Assembly: GCF_013003965.1 (NCBI RefSeq)
Contig: NZ_CP053069.1
Span: 713,419-777,418, forward strand
Origin: Usitatibacter rugosus
GTDB lineage: Bacteria > Pseudomonadota > Gammaproteobacteria > Burkholderiales > Usitatibacteraceae
Direction: 5' to 3'
DNA: 64,000 nt
In this document: positions 1 through 8,966 of the stretch, in pieces
Position numbering within the stretch: the first letter of the stretch is position 1
Layout of the letters: each line of letters begins with the position of its first letter
The notes under the pieces: model-generated
What the model was told of the DNA's origin: nothing
What the model saw: only the letters and a program-made list of their open reading frames with translations
The model's database searches: none
Program-made: the position numbers and the translations under genes

Positions 1-313
1 GCAGGTTCGGGCAGGCGATGCCGAGGATCGGATCGAGATCCTGGCGCGGCACGTTGCGCACGACGAACACGCCGGCCTGGCCGACTTCCACCAGGAACAG
101 CGTCTTGTCCTTCGACTTCGCCGTCACCGTGACGGTGAGGACGGTCATGTACACGTCCGTGTCGACCTGCGTGGAGTTGTGGTGCAGCTGGATGTCGACC
201 GTCGGCACCTCGCGCTCGAGGAACACCTGCGGGGCGTTGGGGATCTCGAGGGAGATGTCCTTCACGAACAGCTTCTCGATTGAGAATTGCGGTTGGTTCT
301 GCGCGTCGCTCAT
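1..313 (-). CDS. secB: protein-export chaperone SecB (3' end beyond window)
   Basis: Only the first ~104 residues are inside the window. The start is the ATG at 313; the protein begins MSDAQNQPQFSIEKLFVKD and continues with PNAPQVFLE, LHHNS and VEVGQAGVF, all characteristic of SecB. SecB is a cytosolic tetramer that keeps precursors of exported proteins unfolded and passes them to SecA. It follows grxC and a rhodanese gene on the same strand, the order seen for yibN-grxC-secB in many proteobacteria, so these three are probably co-transcribed. The missing part is the C-terminal SecA-contacting tail. Confidence 0.95.
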   Translation of the reverse strand, partial: MSDAQNQPQFSIEKLFVKDISLEIPNAPQVFLEREVPTVDIQLHHNSTQVDTDVYMTVLTVTVTAKSKDKTLFLVEVGQAGVFVVRNVPRQDLDPILGIACPNL

Positions 314-353
314 GAAACTTGCCTCTTGTTGTGGGACCGGAGTAGCGGCGCGC

Positions 354-611
354 CTAGGCGGCGAGCAGCGGTTCGAGGCCGCCCGCCCGGTCGAGGGCGG
401 CCAGGTCGTCGTACCCGCCGACATGGCGGTCGCCGACATAGATCTGGGGAACGGTGCGCCGGCCGGTGCGCTGCATCATCTCCTCGCGCCGCGCGGGCTC
501 GAGGTCGACGCGCACCTTCTCGATGTCGGCCACGCCCTTGGCGCGCAGCAGCCGCTCGGCCATGAGGCAGTAGGGGCAGACCCCGGTCGCGTACATCACG
601 ATCTTGGGCAC
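354..611 (-). CDS. grxC: glutaredoxin 3
   Basis: 85-residue glutaredoxin, the usual length of GrxC. The redox motif CPYC is at residues 12-15, the cis-proline glutathione-binding loop TVPQIYV at about 53-59, and the GGYDDL motif follows. It reduces protein disulfides and mixed disulfides with glutathione in the cytoplasm. The start chosen is GTG at 611 (VPKIVMYATG): the open frame runs further upstream to 740, but that extension overlaps the rhodanese gene and has no glutaredoxin similarity. It lies 2 nt after the rhodanese stop and 40 nt before secB, consistent with an operon. Confidence 0.93.
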   Translation of the reverse strand: MPKIVMYATGVCPYCLMAERLLRAKGVADIEKVRVDLEPARREEMMQRTGRRTVPQIYVGDRHVGGYDDLAALDRAGGLEPLLAA

Positions 612-613
612 CG

Positions 614-1033
614 CTAGCGCTCCACGGGAAGGCTGGCCTGTTCCCAGGCGGCGAGCCCGCCCTTCAGCTGGAACACGTTGTTGAAGCCGAGCTTCTTCAG
701 CGCGCGCGCGGCGGAGCTGGAGCGGTTGCCGTTGCGGCACGTGACCAGCACCGGCTTGTCCTTGAACTTCTGGATCTCGGAGGCGCGCTTCTCGAGCTCG
801 GCGAGCGGGATGTGGCGCGCGCGCGGCAGGTGGCCGGCGGCGAAATCCTTGTCGTCGCGGATGTCGAGCACGAGCGTGGTCGGCTGGTTCATGAGGCGCG
901 TGGCCTCGAGCGTGCCGAGTGCATCGCTGCCGCCGACGCCGGCGAGGCGGGAGAGTTCGGGCCAGACGAGCAGGACGCCGCTCGCGAGGAAGAGCGCGAC
1001 GAGCGCGACGTTATTGAGGAGGAATTCGCCCAC
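614..1033 (-). CDS. yibN: membrane-anchored rhodanese-like protein (YibN type)
   Basis: 139 residues: an N-terminal hydrophobic anchor (about residues 6-24) followed by a single rhodanese domain (about 45-135). The active loop reads CRNGNRSS with the sulfur-carrying cysteine at residue 99, and LDIRDDKDF and GHLPRARHIPL are typical rhodanese motifs. Such proteins carry sulfane sulfur or act in redox and sulfur trafficking; the substrate cannot be told from sequence. It is first gene of the rhodanese-grxC-secB cluster. A TAAAAT hexamer (1070-1075, minus strand) about 37 nt upstream could be the -10 element, but I see no good -35. Confidence 0.88.
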   Translation of the reverse strand: MGEFLLNNVALVALFLASGVLLVWPELSRLAGVGGSDALGTLEATRLMNQPTTLVLDIRDDKDFAAGHLPRARHIPLAELEKRASEIQKFKDKPVLVTCRNGNRSSSAARALKKLGFNNVFQLKGGLAAWEQASLPVER

Positions 1034-1077
1034 GGGGGCTTGGCACTTGCGGAAGGGGTGAAGCCCGAGATTTTACC

Positions 1078-1395
1078 TTATCGGAGGGCCCACTGGAGCA
1101 CCCAGAGCGTCGCCATGCCGGTGGCGATGGTCGCCACGGCGTTGCGGGTCTGCGCGGCCACGGCCAGCGCCACCAGGCCCGCGATCCAGCGCGGGTTCGA
1201 GAACGTCGCGTCGAAGGTGCCCGCGGGCATGAAGAGCCCGGGTGCCACGATGGCGGCCAGCACCGCGGGGGGAACGAAGACCAGCGCCACGCGGAAGGCA
1301 TGCGGGAACTTGTGGGGGTTGGCGAACAGGATGAAGGAAGCGCGCGTCAGGAACGTGACGAGCCCGACTCCCACGATCGCGAGCCACGTCGTCAT
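1078..1395 (-). CDS. azlD: branched-chain amino acid exporter small subunit AzlD
   Basis: 105-residue, very hydrophobic protein with about four membrane segments, matching the AzlD family in length and in the N-terminal [10 protein letters not shown] region. AzlD works with AzlC as a two-component inner-membrane exporter of branched-chain or related amino acids. Its ATG (1395) overlaps the azlC stop by 4 nt, a translational-coupling arrangement. The transported substrate is inferred from the family only. Confidence 0.85.
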   Translation of the reverse strand: MTTWLAIVGVGLVTFLTRASFILFANPHKFPHAFRVALVFVPPAVLAAIVAPGLFMPAGTFDATFSNPRWIAGLVALAVAAQTRNAVATIATGMATLWVLQWALR

Positions 1396-2096
1396 CGCGT
1401 GCGGATCCGCTCGTAGATCACGCCGGCGGCGATGCCGGCGAGCGATCCCGCGATCAGCGCGAGGCGGTAGGGCAGGCCCGCGGCCACGAGCGCCACGACA
1501 CCGGCCACGATCGCCGCCGCGAGGTCGGCGCGCGTGCGAAGGACCGGCGCCAGGATCGAGATGAAGGAGAGGACCACGACGAAGTCGAGCGACCAGGTCG
1601 TGGGCACCTGGGCTCCGGCCACCGCGCCCGCGATCACGGACGCCTGCCACGTCACGAACAGGGTGAGGCCGAACCCGATGTAGTGCCACTCGCGGTTCGC
1701 CGTGTCGCCCGGCTCGCTGAAGCGCTTCACGCCGATCGCGAAGCCCTGGTCGGTCATGAGATACGACATCAGGACGCGCCAACGCAGGGAGAGGTGCGCC
1801 ACGTGCGGCGAAATCGCGGCGCTGTACATGAGGTGGCGCAGGCTCAGCACCGCCGCCGCGATGAGCACGACGGGCAGTGGCGAGCCGGCCGCGAGCAGCT
1901 GCGCGGTGACGAGCTGCGCGATCCCGGAGAACGTGGAGAGCGAGAGCGCCACGCTCTCGAAGGCCGTCATGCCCGCGGCCACGCAGGCCACGCCGGCCAC
2001 GAACCCGAAGGGCACCGTGCCCGCGAGCATCGGAACGGCTTCGCGGCATCCCGCGAGGAACTCGCGGCGCGCGTCGGGCGTGGGGAACGGGTTCAT
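1392..2096 (-). CDS. azlC: branched-chain amino acid exporter large subunit AzlC
   Basis: 234-residue integral membrane protein of the AzlC family. It shows the N-terminal [14 protein letters not shown] motif, [10 protein letters not shown] and [13 protein letters not shown], which are typical of AzlC/YgaZ proteins. It pairs with the overlapping azlD. The start is the ATG at 2096, and the long frame upstream of it is antisense to gpmA and not coding. The gene diverges from gpmA across a 54-nt gap that must hold both promoters. Confidence 0.88.
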   Translation of the reverse strand: MNPFPTPDARREFLAGCREAVPMLAGTVPFGFVAGVACVAAGMTAFESVALSLSTFSGIAQLVTAQLLAAGSPLPVVLIAAAVLSLRHLMYSAAISPHVAHLSLRWRVLMSYLMTDQGFAIGVKRFSEPGDTANREWHYIGFGLTLFVTWQASVIAGAVAGAQVPTTWSLDFVVVLSFISILAPVLRTRADLAAAIVAGVVALVAAGLPYRLALIAGSLAGIAAGVIYERIRTR

Positions 2097-2116
2097 TTCG
2101 GCGGCAAAAGCCGCAA

Positions 2117-2143
2117 TTGTACGGGGCGCGCCTTTGCTAACAT
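2117..2143 (+). promoter_or_regulatory. candidate gpmA promoter
   Basis: In the 54-nt gap between azlC and gpmA there is TTGTAC (2117-2122) and TAACAT (2138-2143), 15 nt apart. The hexamers resemble sigma-70 elements, but the spacing is short, so this is tentative. Confidence 0.3.
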
Positions 2144-2150
2144 CGCATCC

Positions 2151-2897
2151 ATGAAGAAGATCGTCCTGATTCGCCACGGCGAGAGCACGTGGAACAAGGA
2201 AAACCGCTTCACCGGCTGGGCCGACGTGGATCTCTCGCCCGCAGGCGTGGAGGAAGCGCAGGCCGCGGGCCGCCTGCTCAAGGCCGAGGGCTACGTGTTC
2301 GACATCGCGTTCACCTCGACGTTGAAGCGCGCGATCCGCACGCTGCACTTCGGCCTGGATGCGATGGACCTCGCGTGGATTCCTGAAGAGAAGCACTGGC
2401 GCCTGAACGAGCGGCACTACGGGGCGCTCACGGGCTTGAACAAGGCCGAGACCGCGCAGAAGTACGGCGATGCCCAGGTTCTCGTGTGGCGTCGCAGCTA
2501 CGACATTCCGCCGCCGCTCATGGAGCCGGGCGATGCGGCGAATCCTGCCCGCGACGCGCGCTATGCGTCGCTGCGCCCGGACGAAGTGCCGCGCGGCGAA
2601 TGCCTCAAGGACACCGTCGAGCGCGTCATGCCGTATTGGAACGAGCGCATCGTGCCCGCGGTGAAGTCCGGGCAGCGCGTGCTCGTCGCCGCGCACGGCA
2701 ACAGCTTGCGCGCCCTCGTGAAGCACCTGGACGGCATCGCCGACGACAAGATCGTGGAGCTCAACATCCCGACCGCTCGTCCGCTCGTCTACGAGCTCGA
2801 TGACGCGATGAAGCCCATCCGCAGCTACTACCTCGGCGATGCCGAGGAGATCGCGCGCGCCGCCGCGGCGGTCGCGAACCAGGGCAAAGCGAAATAG
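2151..2897 (+). CDS. gpmA: 2,3-bisphosphoglycerate-dependent phosphoglycerate mutase
   Basis: 248 residues, the usual length for bacterial dPGM. The phosphohistidine motif RHGES is at residues 8-12 (His9 catalytic), followed by [12 protein letters not shown], the [12 protein letters not shown] substrate loop and the second catalytic region [10 protein letters not shown]. It interconverts 3- and 2-phosphoglycerate in glycolysis and gluconeogenesis. It is the first of a plus-strand run (gpmA, envC-like, ctpA, moeB-like); the next gene starts 4 nt after its stop. Confidence 0.97.
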   Translation: MKKIVLIRHGESTWNKENRFTGWADVDLSPAGVEEAQAAGRLLKAEGYVFDIAFTSTLKRAIRTLHFGLDAMDLAWIPEEKHWRLNERHYGALTGLNKAETAQKYGDAQVLVWRRSYDIPPPLMEPGDAANPARDARYASLRPDEVPRGECLKDTVERVMPYWNERIVPAVKSGQRVLVAAHGNSLRALVKHLDGIADDKIVELNIPTARPLVYELDDAMKPIRSYYLGDAEEIARAAAAVANQGKAK

Positions 2898-2901
2898 CGT
2901 G

Positions 2902-4134
2902 ATGCGCCACGCGCGCCGTCTCACGGCGCTGGGGCTCGGGGCCGCGCTGCTCGCGGGCGTGCCCGCCGGTGCGGCCAGGAACGACGCGCCCACGAAGCCC
3001 GATGCCGCGGCGAAGTCCACGCAGAGCAAGGCCGAGCTGGAGGCGCTGCGCGGCCGCATCGACGCGTTGCAGAAGAACCTGAGCGCCGCGGAGGAATCGC
3101 GCGGCGAGGCCGCGGACCAGCTCCGCGAAAGCGAGAAGGCGGTGAGCGAGGCGCAGCGCTCGCTCTACGCGCTCGCGCAGCAGGCCAAGGCGACGCAGGG
3201 CGAGCTGGACGGGGTCGCGCAGCGCGAGCGCGCGGCCCGCGGGGCCCTTGCCGAGCAGGAGGCGCTCGCCGGCCAACTGTTACGCCTGCAATACTTCCAG
3301 GGCGCGCCCGATCGCCTGCGCATCCTGCTCGAGGGCCGAGATGCCGCGCAGGTCGCACGCCACCTCGAATATCTCGCCTACATCCAGCGTGCGCGCGCCG
3401 GGCTCATCTCCGATTTGCGCAAGGGCGCGGAAACGCTCGCCGGCCTGCAGCGCGAGGCGGCGGAGCGGCGCGAGCAGCTCGCGGCGAACCAGGCGGAGCA
3501 GGCGGGCGTCACGCGCCAGCTCGAGAACGAGCGTGCGACGCGCGCGGTGGCGCTGAAGCGCATCGCGGGCGAAGTGGCCAAGGGCAAGCGCGAGATCGAC
3601 CGCCTGAAGAAGGACGAGGCGCGCCTCACGCGGCTCGTGGAGGAGCTAGCGCGCGCGCTCGCCGCGAAGCCCGCACCACCGCCCGCCAAGGGCAAGGGCA
3701 AGACCATCGACCAGGTGGCCGACGCGTCTCTCTCCGCGAAATCTTTCGTGACATTAAAAGGGCGGCTCAAGCTCCCGGTTCGGGGAGAATTGGTGAGCCG
3801 CTTCGGTGCGGCCCGCGAGGAAGGCGCCACGTGGAAAGGCCTCTTCATCCGCGCCGAGACCGGAGAGCCCGTACGCGCGGTCGCGGACGGCCAGGTGGTG
3901 TATTCCGACTGGCTTCGCGGCTTCGGCAACCTCTTGATCCTGGATCACGGGCGCCGATATATGAGCCTGTACGCCTACAACGACGGGTTGCTCCGCCAGG
4001 TTGGCGACACGGTGAAGAGCGGTGACACGATTGCAAACGTAGGGCAGTCGGGTGGAGCAGGGGAATCGGGTCTATACTTTGAATTGAGGCACGACGGACG
4101 CGCCTTCGACCCGTTGCAATGGGTAGCCCCTTAA
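2902..4134 (+). CDS. envC: EnvC-like murein hydrolase activator (degenerate LytM)
   Basis: 410 residues: signal peptide (about 1-24), long coiled coils (about 37-130 and 165-260), a Pro/Lys-rich linker and a C-terminal M23/LytM domain (about 305-408). The zinc ligands of active LytM enzymes are missing: the HLHFE motif is replaced by SGLYFELRHDG and the first HxxxD by KGLFI. The same losses occur in E. coli EnvC, which activates the cell-division amidases AmiA/B and does not cleave peptidoglycan itself. ATG at 2902 is used; GTG at 2899 is directly next to it. Placement between gpmA and ctpA is common in proteobacteria. Confidence 0.88.
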   Translation: MRHARRLTALGLGAALLAGVPAGAARNDAPTKPDAAAKSTQSKAELEALRGRIDALQKNLSAAEESRGEAADQLRESEKAVSEAQRSLYALAQQAKATQGELDGVAQRERAARGALAEQEALAGQLLRLQYFQGAPDRLRILLEGRDAAQVARHLEYLAYIQRARAGLISDLRKGAETLAGLQREAAERREQLAANQAEQAGVTRQLENERATRAVALKRIAGEVAKGKREIDRLKKDEARLTRLVEELARALAAKPAPPPAKGKGKTIDQVADASLSAKSFVTLKGRLKLPVRGELVSRFGAAREEGATWKGLFIRAETGEPVRAVADGQVVYSDWLRGFGNLLILDHGRRYMSLYAYNDGLLRQVGDTVKSGDTIANVGQSGGAGESGLYFELRHDGRAFDPLQWVAP

Positions 4135-4200
4135 GAGCATCCACGTCCGCTGCCAGGCGTATATCTCCTGAAACGAGATGCCCTCCCCACGGGCTAAAGG

Positions 4201-5679
4201 ATGCGAAAGATGGCGAACAAATTCAAGCAAGCAGGTCTCGTGGCGCTCGGCGCCGCACTCGGCGTTGCCGCCAGCCTGCACTTCTCCGCGGTCGCCGACC
4301 GCCAGATGTCCACCCTGTCCCTGCCGGTCGATGACCTTCGCCTCTTCAGCGAGGTGTTCGGCCGCATCAAGAGCGACTACGTGGAACCGGTCGAGGACAA
4401 GAAGCTCCTCAAGGAAGCGATCAACGGAATGCTCACGGGGCTCGATCCCCATTCGGCATTCCTCGACCAGGAGGCGTATCGCGACCTCCAGGTCGGCACG
4501 CAGGGCGAATTCGGCGGCCTCGGCATCGAGGTCGGCGCCGAAGAGGGCTTCGTGAAGGTCGTGGCCCCGATCGAGGACACGCCCGCGTACCGCGCCGGCA
4601 TCAAGGCCGGCGACCTCATCGTGAAGATCGACGAGACCTCGCTGAAAGGTGTCACGTTGTCGGATGCCGTGAAGAAGATGCGCGGCAAGCCCAATTCCGA
4701 AGTGAAGCTCACGGTGATGCGCAAGGACGAAGCGCAGCCGCTCGAGTTCACGCTGCGCCGCGACGTGATCCGCGTGAAGAGCGTGAAGGCCCGCATGCTG
4801 GAACCCGGCTACGGCCTCGTGCGCGTCACGCAGTTCCAGGAGCACACGGGCGAGAACCTCGTCACCGCCATCAACGACCTCTACAAGCAGTCGGGCGGCG
4901 AGATGAAGGGCCTCGTGCTGGACCTCCGCCTGAACCCGGGCGGGCTCCTCAATGCCGCCGTCGGCGTTTCCTCCGCCTTCCTGCCGAAGAACGCGCTCGT
5001 CGTCTACACCGACGGCCGCACGGACGACGCGAGAATGCGCCTCACCGCCACGAAGGAGAACTACGTGCGCGGCGCGTTCAAGGAGGACTACCTCAACAAG
5101 CTCCCGGCCGGCGTGAAGAACGTGCCGCTCGTGGTGCTGGTGAACGGCGCCTCGGCCTCGGCTTCCGAGATCGTCGCGGGCGCCCTGCAGGACCACAAGC
5201 GCGCCACCATCATCGGCACGCAGACCTTCGGCAAGGGCTCGGTGCAGACCATCCTGCCGCTGCCGAACAACCAGGCCGTGAAGCTCACGACGGCGCGCTA
5301 CTACACGCCGGGCGGCCGCTCCATCCAGGCCAAGGGCATCGCGCCCGACATGGTGGTCGAGGACGCGAGCGAGACGCGCATCGTCCTTCGCGAGGCGGAT
5401 CTCCAGCACCACCTCGCCGGCGAAGACGACGCCTCGGGACCGAAGGGCAACGCCAAGCCGGTCGACAAGATCATCGCGGGCCCGGCCACGGGCAAGGGCG
5501 CCACGGCGCCGCTCATCGCCAAGACCGCGCCGAAGGGCGACGCGAAAGGCGATGCGAAAGCGACCGATCCGAAGGACGCTGCCGCCAAGGACGCGAAGAA
5601 GGAAGACGTCCAGCTCAACGCGGCGATCAACTTCCTGAAAGGGCAGCCGCTCACGACGACCGCTGCGGTCACGAAGTAG
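4201..5679 (+). CDS. ctpA: C-terminal processing protease CtpA (S41)
   Basis: 492 residues: N-terminal signal/anchor (about 8-30), a PDZ domain (about 100-180), then the S41 protease domain. The catalytic serine is Ser320 in GASASASEI and the catalytic lysine Lys345 in TFGKGSVQ, spaced 25 residues as in Tsp. The RLNPGG motif is also present. It cleaves periplasmic proteins near their C-termini and often regulates murein hydrolases, which fits its EnvC-like neighbour. The last ~100 residues are a low-complexity Lys/Ala/Asp tail (KGDAKGDAKATDPKDAAAKD), longer than in typical CtpA and probably disordered. Confidence 0.95.
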   Translation: MRKMANKFKQAGLVALGAALGVAASLHFSAVADRQMSTLSLPVDDLRLFSEVFGRIKSDYVEPVEDKKLLKEAINGMLTGLDPHSAFLDQEAYRDLQVGTQGEFGGLGIEVGAEEGFVKVVAPIEDTPAYRAGIKAGDLIVKIDETSLKGVTLSDAVKKMRGKPNSEVKLTVMRKDEAQPLEFTLRRDVIRVKSVKARMLEPGYGLVRVTQFQEHTGENLVTAINDLYKQSGGEMKGLVLDLRLNPGGLLNAAVGVSSAFLPKNALVVYTDGRTDDARMRLTATKENYVRGAFKEDYLNKLPAGVKNVPLVVLVNGASASASEIVAGALQDHKRATIIGTQTFGKGSVQTILPLPNNQAVKLTTARYYTPGGRSIQAKGIAPDMVVEDASETRIVLREADLQHHLAGEDDASGPKGNAKPVDKIIAGPATGKGATAPLIAKTAPKGDAKGDAKATDPKDAAAKDAKKEDVQLNAAINFLKGQPLTTTAAVTK

Positions 5680-5708
5680 ATTCGGCCGCGCGGCCGGCAC
5701 TCCCGGCC

Positions 5709-6473
5709 ATGGACGACCGCCAACGCCTGCGCTACAGCAGGCACCTGTTGCTGAACGAGTTCGGCGAGGAAGCGCAAGAGCGCCTCCTCGCCGCTCGCGC
5801 TTTGGTGATTGGCGCGGGCGGGCTCGGCTCGTCGGCGCTGCTCTTCCTCGCTTCGAGCGGCGTGGGCCACATCACGGTGTGCGACGGGGACCATGTCGAC
5901 CTCACCAACCTCCAGCGCCAGGTCGTGCACCGCACCGAATCGATCGGCGAGCCCAAGGCGGCCTCCGCCGCGCGCACGCTGGCCGCGCTGAACCCGGACG
6001 TGCACGTGGTGGCGCTCGAGGAGCGCGCGGATGCGGAGCGCCTCGCGGAGCTGGTACGCGAGGCCGACGTCGTCCTCGACTGCTCCGACAACTTCGCCAC
6101 GCGCTATGCGCTGAATCGCGCCTGCGTCGCGTCGCGCAAGCCCCTCGTTTCCGGCGCCGGCATCCGCTTCGACGGGCAGGTCGCGGTGTTCGACCTTCGC
6201 GATCCGGCCGCGCCGTGCTATCACTGCCTTTTCCCGCAATCGGCCGAAGCGGCCGAAGAGCGCTGTGCGACGATGGGTGTGTTCGCGCCGCTGGTCGGCG
6301 TGATCGGAACCCTGCAGGCGATGGAGGCGATCAAGCTCCTGGCCGGCGTGGGCGAGAGCCTCGCGGGGCGCCTGCAACTGTTCGATGCATTGGGTTCGCG
6401 CTGGCACGAGGTTCGCCTCAAGCGCGACCCGCACTGTGCCGCCTGTGGCGTTCCACGCGCCGCGGCAGCTTAG
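5709..6473 (+). CDS. moeB: MoeB/ThiF-type sulfur-carrier adenylyltransferase
   Basis: 254 residues of the E1-like HesA/MoeB/ThiF family. GAGGLG (35-40) forms the nucleotide-binding loop, DGDHVDLTNLQRQ is the signature strand, and two Cys pairs (CYHC and CAAC) bind the structural zinc. It adenylates the C-terminal Gly-Gly of MoaD or ThiS, so it serves molybdopterin or thiazole synthesis. The MGVFAPLVGVIG region fits MoeB slightly better, but no moaD or thiS lies nearby to decide. There is no clear Shine-Dalgarno sequence, and a GC-rich palindrome (GGCCGCGCGGCC) lies between ctpA and this gene. Confidence 0.88.
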   Translation: MDDRQRLRYSRHLLLNEFGEEAQERLLAARALVIGAGGLGSSALLFLASSGVGHITVCDGDHVDLTNLQRQVVHRTESIGEPKAASAARTLAALNPDVHVVALEERADAERLAELVREADVVLDCSDNFATRYALNRACVASRKPLVSGAGIRFDGQVAVFDLRDPAAPCYHCLFPQSAEAAEERCATMGVFAPLVGVIGTLQAMEAIKLLAGVGESLAGRLQLFDALGSRWHEVRLKRDPHCAACGVPRAAAA

Positions 6474-6484
6474 GAGACTACGAC

Positions 6485-6973
6485 ATGACACGTTCCATGC
6501 TCTTCATCCTCGCGTTCGCCGCGAGCCTCGCCGCGAATGCGCAGGTGCTCTACAAGCTCGTCGACAAGAACGGCAAGATCACCTACGCCGAGAAGATCCC
6601 GCCGGGCTTCGACGGCAAGGCCACGCAGGTCGACGTCGATCCCAACCGCAACACGGCCACGCTGCCGAAAGTGCAGAGCTCGAGCCCCTCGGAATCCGGC
6701 CCTTCCAAGAGCGCCTTCGCGCCGAGCCCCCGGCAGGTCGCCGAGGCGAAGAGGGAAAAGCGCATCGAGGAGGCCAAGAAGCAACTCGATGCCGCGAAGG
6801 CCGAGCTCGCCTCGGCGCTCGAGAATCCGTCGGACAGCGACGTGACGCGCGTGGGCAACGCGGGCGGTGGAAGCCGGCCCGTGTTCAGCGACGAGTACAA
6901 GGCGCGTATCGCCAGCCTCGAACAGAAGGTGAAGGACGCCGAGAAGGCCGTCTCCAATGCCGAGACGTTCTAG
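6485..6973 (+). CDS. DUF4124-type exported protein, copy 1
   Basis: 162 residues: a signal peptide (about 1-19, ending at ANA), then a short DUF4124-like domain with [18 protein letters not shown], followed by an Ala/Lys-rich coiled-coil tail. DUF4124 proteins are small periplasmic proteins of unknown function common in beta- and gammaproteobacteria. It follows the moeB-like gene by 11 nt with a Shine-Dalgarno-like GGAG, and overlaps the next gene by 17 nt. The two proteins share the same motif and layout and are likely tandem duplicates. Confidence 0.8.
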   Translation: MTRSMLFILAFAASLAANAQVLYKLVDKNGKITYAEKIPPGFDGKATQVDVDPNRNTATLPKVQSSSPSESGPSKSAFAPSPRQVAEAKREKRIEEAKKQLDAAKAELASALENPSDSDVTRVGNAGGGSRPVFSDEYKARIASLEQKVKDAEKAVSNAETF

Positions 6974-7565
6974 GCCCGGAGTGCCGCGCCTCTCCCTCGC
7001 CGCACTCGCCCTGCTCGTTGCCACCGCGATTCCGTTCGCGGCCGATGCGAAGCTCTACAAGCTCGTCGACAAGAACGGCAAGGTCACGTACGGCGACAAG
7101 GTGCCGAAGGGATTCGACGGCGAGGTGACCGAGATCGCCATCGATGCGCCGCCCCCGCCCGCGGCGAATCCGCCGCCCTCCGCTCCGCGCGCATTCCCCG
7201 CGGGGCAGGAGCAACCGGCGAAGCGCGACATCAATACCGAGCGCAAGGTGGCGCGCGCGAAGTTTCAATCCGCCCTCGATGCCGCACGCGAGAAGCTCGC
7301 CGCGGCGAAGAAGGCGCTGGCCGACGGCGGCGAGATCGCCGAGGACGAGTTCCAGGTGATCCAGCAGCGCATCGCCGCGCAGAAGGACGTGCCGCCTCCG
7401 CGTTCCAACTGCTTCCAGCAGCCCGGCGCGATGGTGTGGATCTGCCCGGTGCAGGCGCCCGGCGAGAAGTACCGCGACCGCCAGAAATCGCTCGAGGATG
7501 CAGTGAGCGCCGCGGAGGCCGAGGTTGCCGCCGCCGAGGACGCCTATCGCCGCGGGACCGACTAG
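6957..7565 (+). CDS. DUF4124-type exported protein, copy 2
   Basis: 202 residues with a signal peptide (about 10-31) and the same core ([21 protein letters not shown]) as the preceding gene. A Pro-rich linker, two predicted coiled coils and an insert with two cysteines (NCFQQPG, WICPV) that could form a disulfide follow. The function is unknown. The start at 6957 overlaps copy 1 by 17 nt; a GTG at 6981 would avoid the overlap but shortens the signal-peptide n-region. The stop overlaps the convergent tsaD stop by 4 nt. Confidence 0.78.
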   Translation: MPRRSRPGVPRLSLAALALLVATAIPFAADAKLYKLVDKNGKVTYGDKVPKGFDGEVTEIAIDAPPPPAANPPPSAPRAFPAGQEQPAKRDINTERKVARAKFQSALDAAREKLAAAKKALADGGEIAEDEFQVIQQRIAAQKDVPPPRSNCFQQPGAMVWICPVQAPGEKYRDRQKSLEDAVSAAEAEVAAAEDAYRRGTD

Positions 7566-8578
7566 CGGCTGGCAGCGGCCGCGAGGTCCCAGCGGGGAAA
7601 CACCGGGAAGCCCGGCTCGTGCGGTGAGCCCATCGGCGCCTTCAACGCCGCCGCGAAAGCGATCATCGCGCCGTTGTCCGTGCAGAGGCGCGCCGGTGGA
7701 AAGAACACCTGGCCGCCGCGCGCGGCCGTCGCCGAAGCGAGCTGCGAACGCAGGCTCGTGTTCGCGCCGACACCCCCCGCCACCACCAGCCGCTGCAAGC
7801 CTTCGGCATCGAGCGCCTGCAGGCACTTCGCCACGAGCACGTCGACCACCGCGGCCTGGAAGGATGCCGCAAGGTCCGCGCGCGCCGTCTCGTCGAGCGG
7901 CGAGTGCTGCCGGACCTTCGTGAGCACGGCCGTCTTGAGGCCGCTGAAGCTGAAGTCGAGGTCGCCGCTGTGGATCTTCGGGCGGGGCAGCTCGTAGCGC
8001 TTCGAGTTTCCGCCCTCCGCAAGCCGCGCCAGTGCCGGCCCGCCCGGATAGCCGAGTCCCAGCAGGCTCGCCGTCTTGTCGAAAGCCTCGCCCGCCGCGT
8101 CATCGACGGTCTCGCCCAGCAGGCGGTAGCGGCCGACGCCGTCGACGCGCATGAGCTGCGTGTGGCCGCCGGAGACGAGCAACGCGATGAAGGGGAATTC
8201 CGGCCGCGGCTCGGCGAGCAGGGGCGAGAGCAGGTGGCCTTCGAGGTGGTGGATCCCCGTCACGGGCTTGCCCAGCGCGAGACCGAGGCCGGCAGCCACC
8301 GAGGCGCCGACGAGCAGCGCGCCCGCGAGGCCGGGACCCTGCGTGAACGCGATGAGATCGACGTCGCCCAAGCCGCGTCCCGCCTGGGACAACGCCTCGC
8401 GGGCGAGCGGCACGAGGCGCCGGATGTGGTCGCGCGACGCGAGCTCGGGCACCACGCCACCGTAGAGGGCGTGCAGGTCGACCTGGGAATGGAGCGCTTC
8501 GCCGAGCAAGCCCTGCTCGGTGTCGTACAGGGCTACCCCGGTCTCGTCGCAGGAGGTCTCGATCCCGAGGATCAGCAT
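7562..8578 (-). CDS. tsaD: tRNA N6-threonylcarbamoyladenosine transferase TsaD
   Basis: 338 residues, normal for TsaD/Gcp. It has the N-terminal [11 protein letters not shown], the metal-binding HHLEGH (His111 and His115), [10 protein letters not shown], and the C-terminal [13 protein letters not shown] and CTDNGAMIA motifs. It transfers the threonylcarbamoyl group to A37 of ANN-decoding tRNAs with TsaB/E. The start is ATG at 8578; the frame extends further upstream, but those residues are not part of the family. It diverges from rpsU, the classic arrangement in proteobacteria. Confidence 0.97.
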   Translation of the reverse strand: MLILGIETSCDETGVALYDTEQGLLGEALHSQVDLHALYGGVVPELASRDHIRRLVPLAREALSQAGRGLGDVDLIAFTQGPGLAGALLVGASVAAGLGLALGKPVTGIHHLEGHLLSPLLAEPRPEFPFIALLVSGGHTQLMRVDGVGRYRLLGETVDDAAGEAFDKTASLLGLGYPGGPALARLAEGGNSKRYELPRPKIHSGDLDFSFSGLKTAVLTKVRQHSPLDETARADLAASFQAAVVDVLVAKCLQALDAEGLQRLVVAGGVGANTSLRSQLASATAARGGQVFFPPARLCTDNGAMIAFAAALKAPMGSPHEPGFPVFPRWDLAAAASR

Positions 8579-8590
8579 GGCAACGCGGAC

Positions 8591-8619
8591 TTTCGTGAGA
8601 CGCAAAAGCCTGATATTAT
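8591..8619 (+). promoter_or_regulatory. candidate rpsU operon promoter
   Basis: In the tsaD-rpsU gap a good -10 element TATTAT (8614-8619) is preceded 17 nt upstream by a weak -35, TTTCGT (8591-8596). It would transcribe rpsU with a leader of about 35 nt. Confidence 0.4.
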
Positions 8620-8660
8620 GCGTGGTTTCCCGCTTCGCACCCCATTTTAGGTTCACCACA

Positions 8661-8873
8661 ATGCCTCTGATTCGAGTCAAGGAAAACGAGCCGTTCGACG
8701 TGGCGCTTCGCCGCTTCAAGCGTGCCGTCGAGAAGACCGGCCTCCTCACCGAGCTTCGCGCCCGCGAGTTCTACGAGAAGCCGACCGCCGAGCGCAAGCG
8801 CAAGCATGCCGCCGCCGTGAAGCGCCGCTACAAGCGCATGCGCGCGCAGATGCTGCCGCCGAAGCTGTACTAA
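8661..8873 (+). CDS. rpsU: 30S ribosomal protein S21
   Basis: 70-residue basic protein starting [20 protein letters not shown], with the [14 protein letters not shown] segment typical of bS21. It is needed for initiation on natural mRNAs. It is first in the rpsU-yqeY-dnaG-rpoD cluster and is followed by a strong hairpin that may limit read-through into the downstream genes, as in the E. coli macromolecular-synthesis operon. Confidence 0.97.
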   Translation: MPLIRVKENEPFDVALRRFKRAVEKTGLLTELRAREFYEKPTAERKRKHAAAVKRRYKRMRAQMLPPKLY

Positions 8874-8898
8874 AAGGCAGCCGCAGCACCCCGAATTT

Positions 8899-8942
8899 CG
8901 CGGCGAGCCGGGCCCAGTGCCCCGCTCGCCGCGATGCTTTTT
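8899..8942 (+). terminator. hairpin/attenuator after rpsU
   Basis: Perfect 10-bp GC-rich stem, CGCGGCGAGC (8899-8908) with GCTCGCCGCG (8924-8933). The stem can be extended inward by GGG/CCC pairs. TTTTT follows at 8938-8942, 4 nt after the stem. It is a likely partial terminator between the highly expressed ribosomal gene and yqeY-dnaG-rpoD. Confidence 0.65.
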
Positions 8943-8966
8943 GCGAATCCTTGGATTGGGACGCCC

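Noticed and set aside
1392-3059. N-terminal extension of azlC to 555 residues
   Set aside because: The extension is antisense to gpmA; the AzlC family begins near the ATG at 2096.
8934-8966. Upstream ATG for yqeY at 8934
   Set aside because: It begins at the end of the rpsU hairpin and adds residues (MLFANPWIGTP) not seen in the family; ATG 8967 fits the family start.
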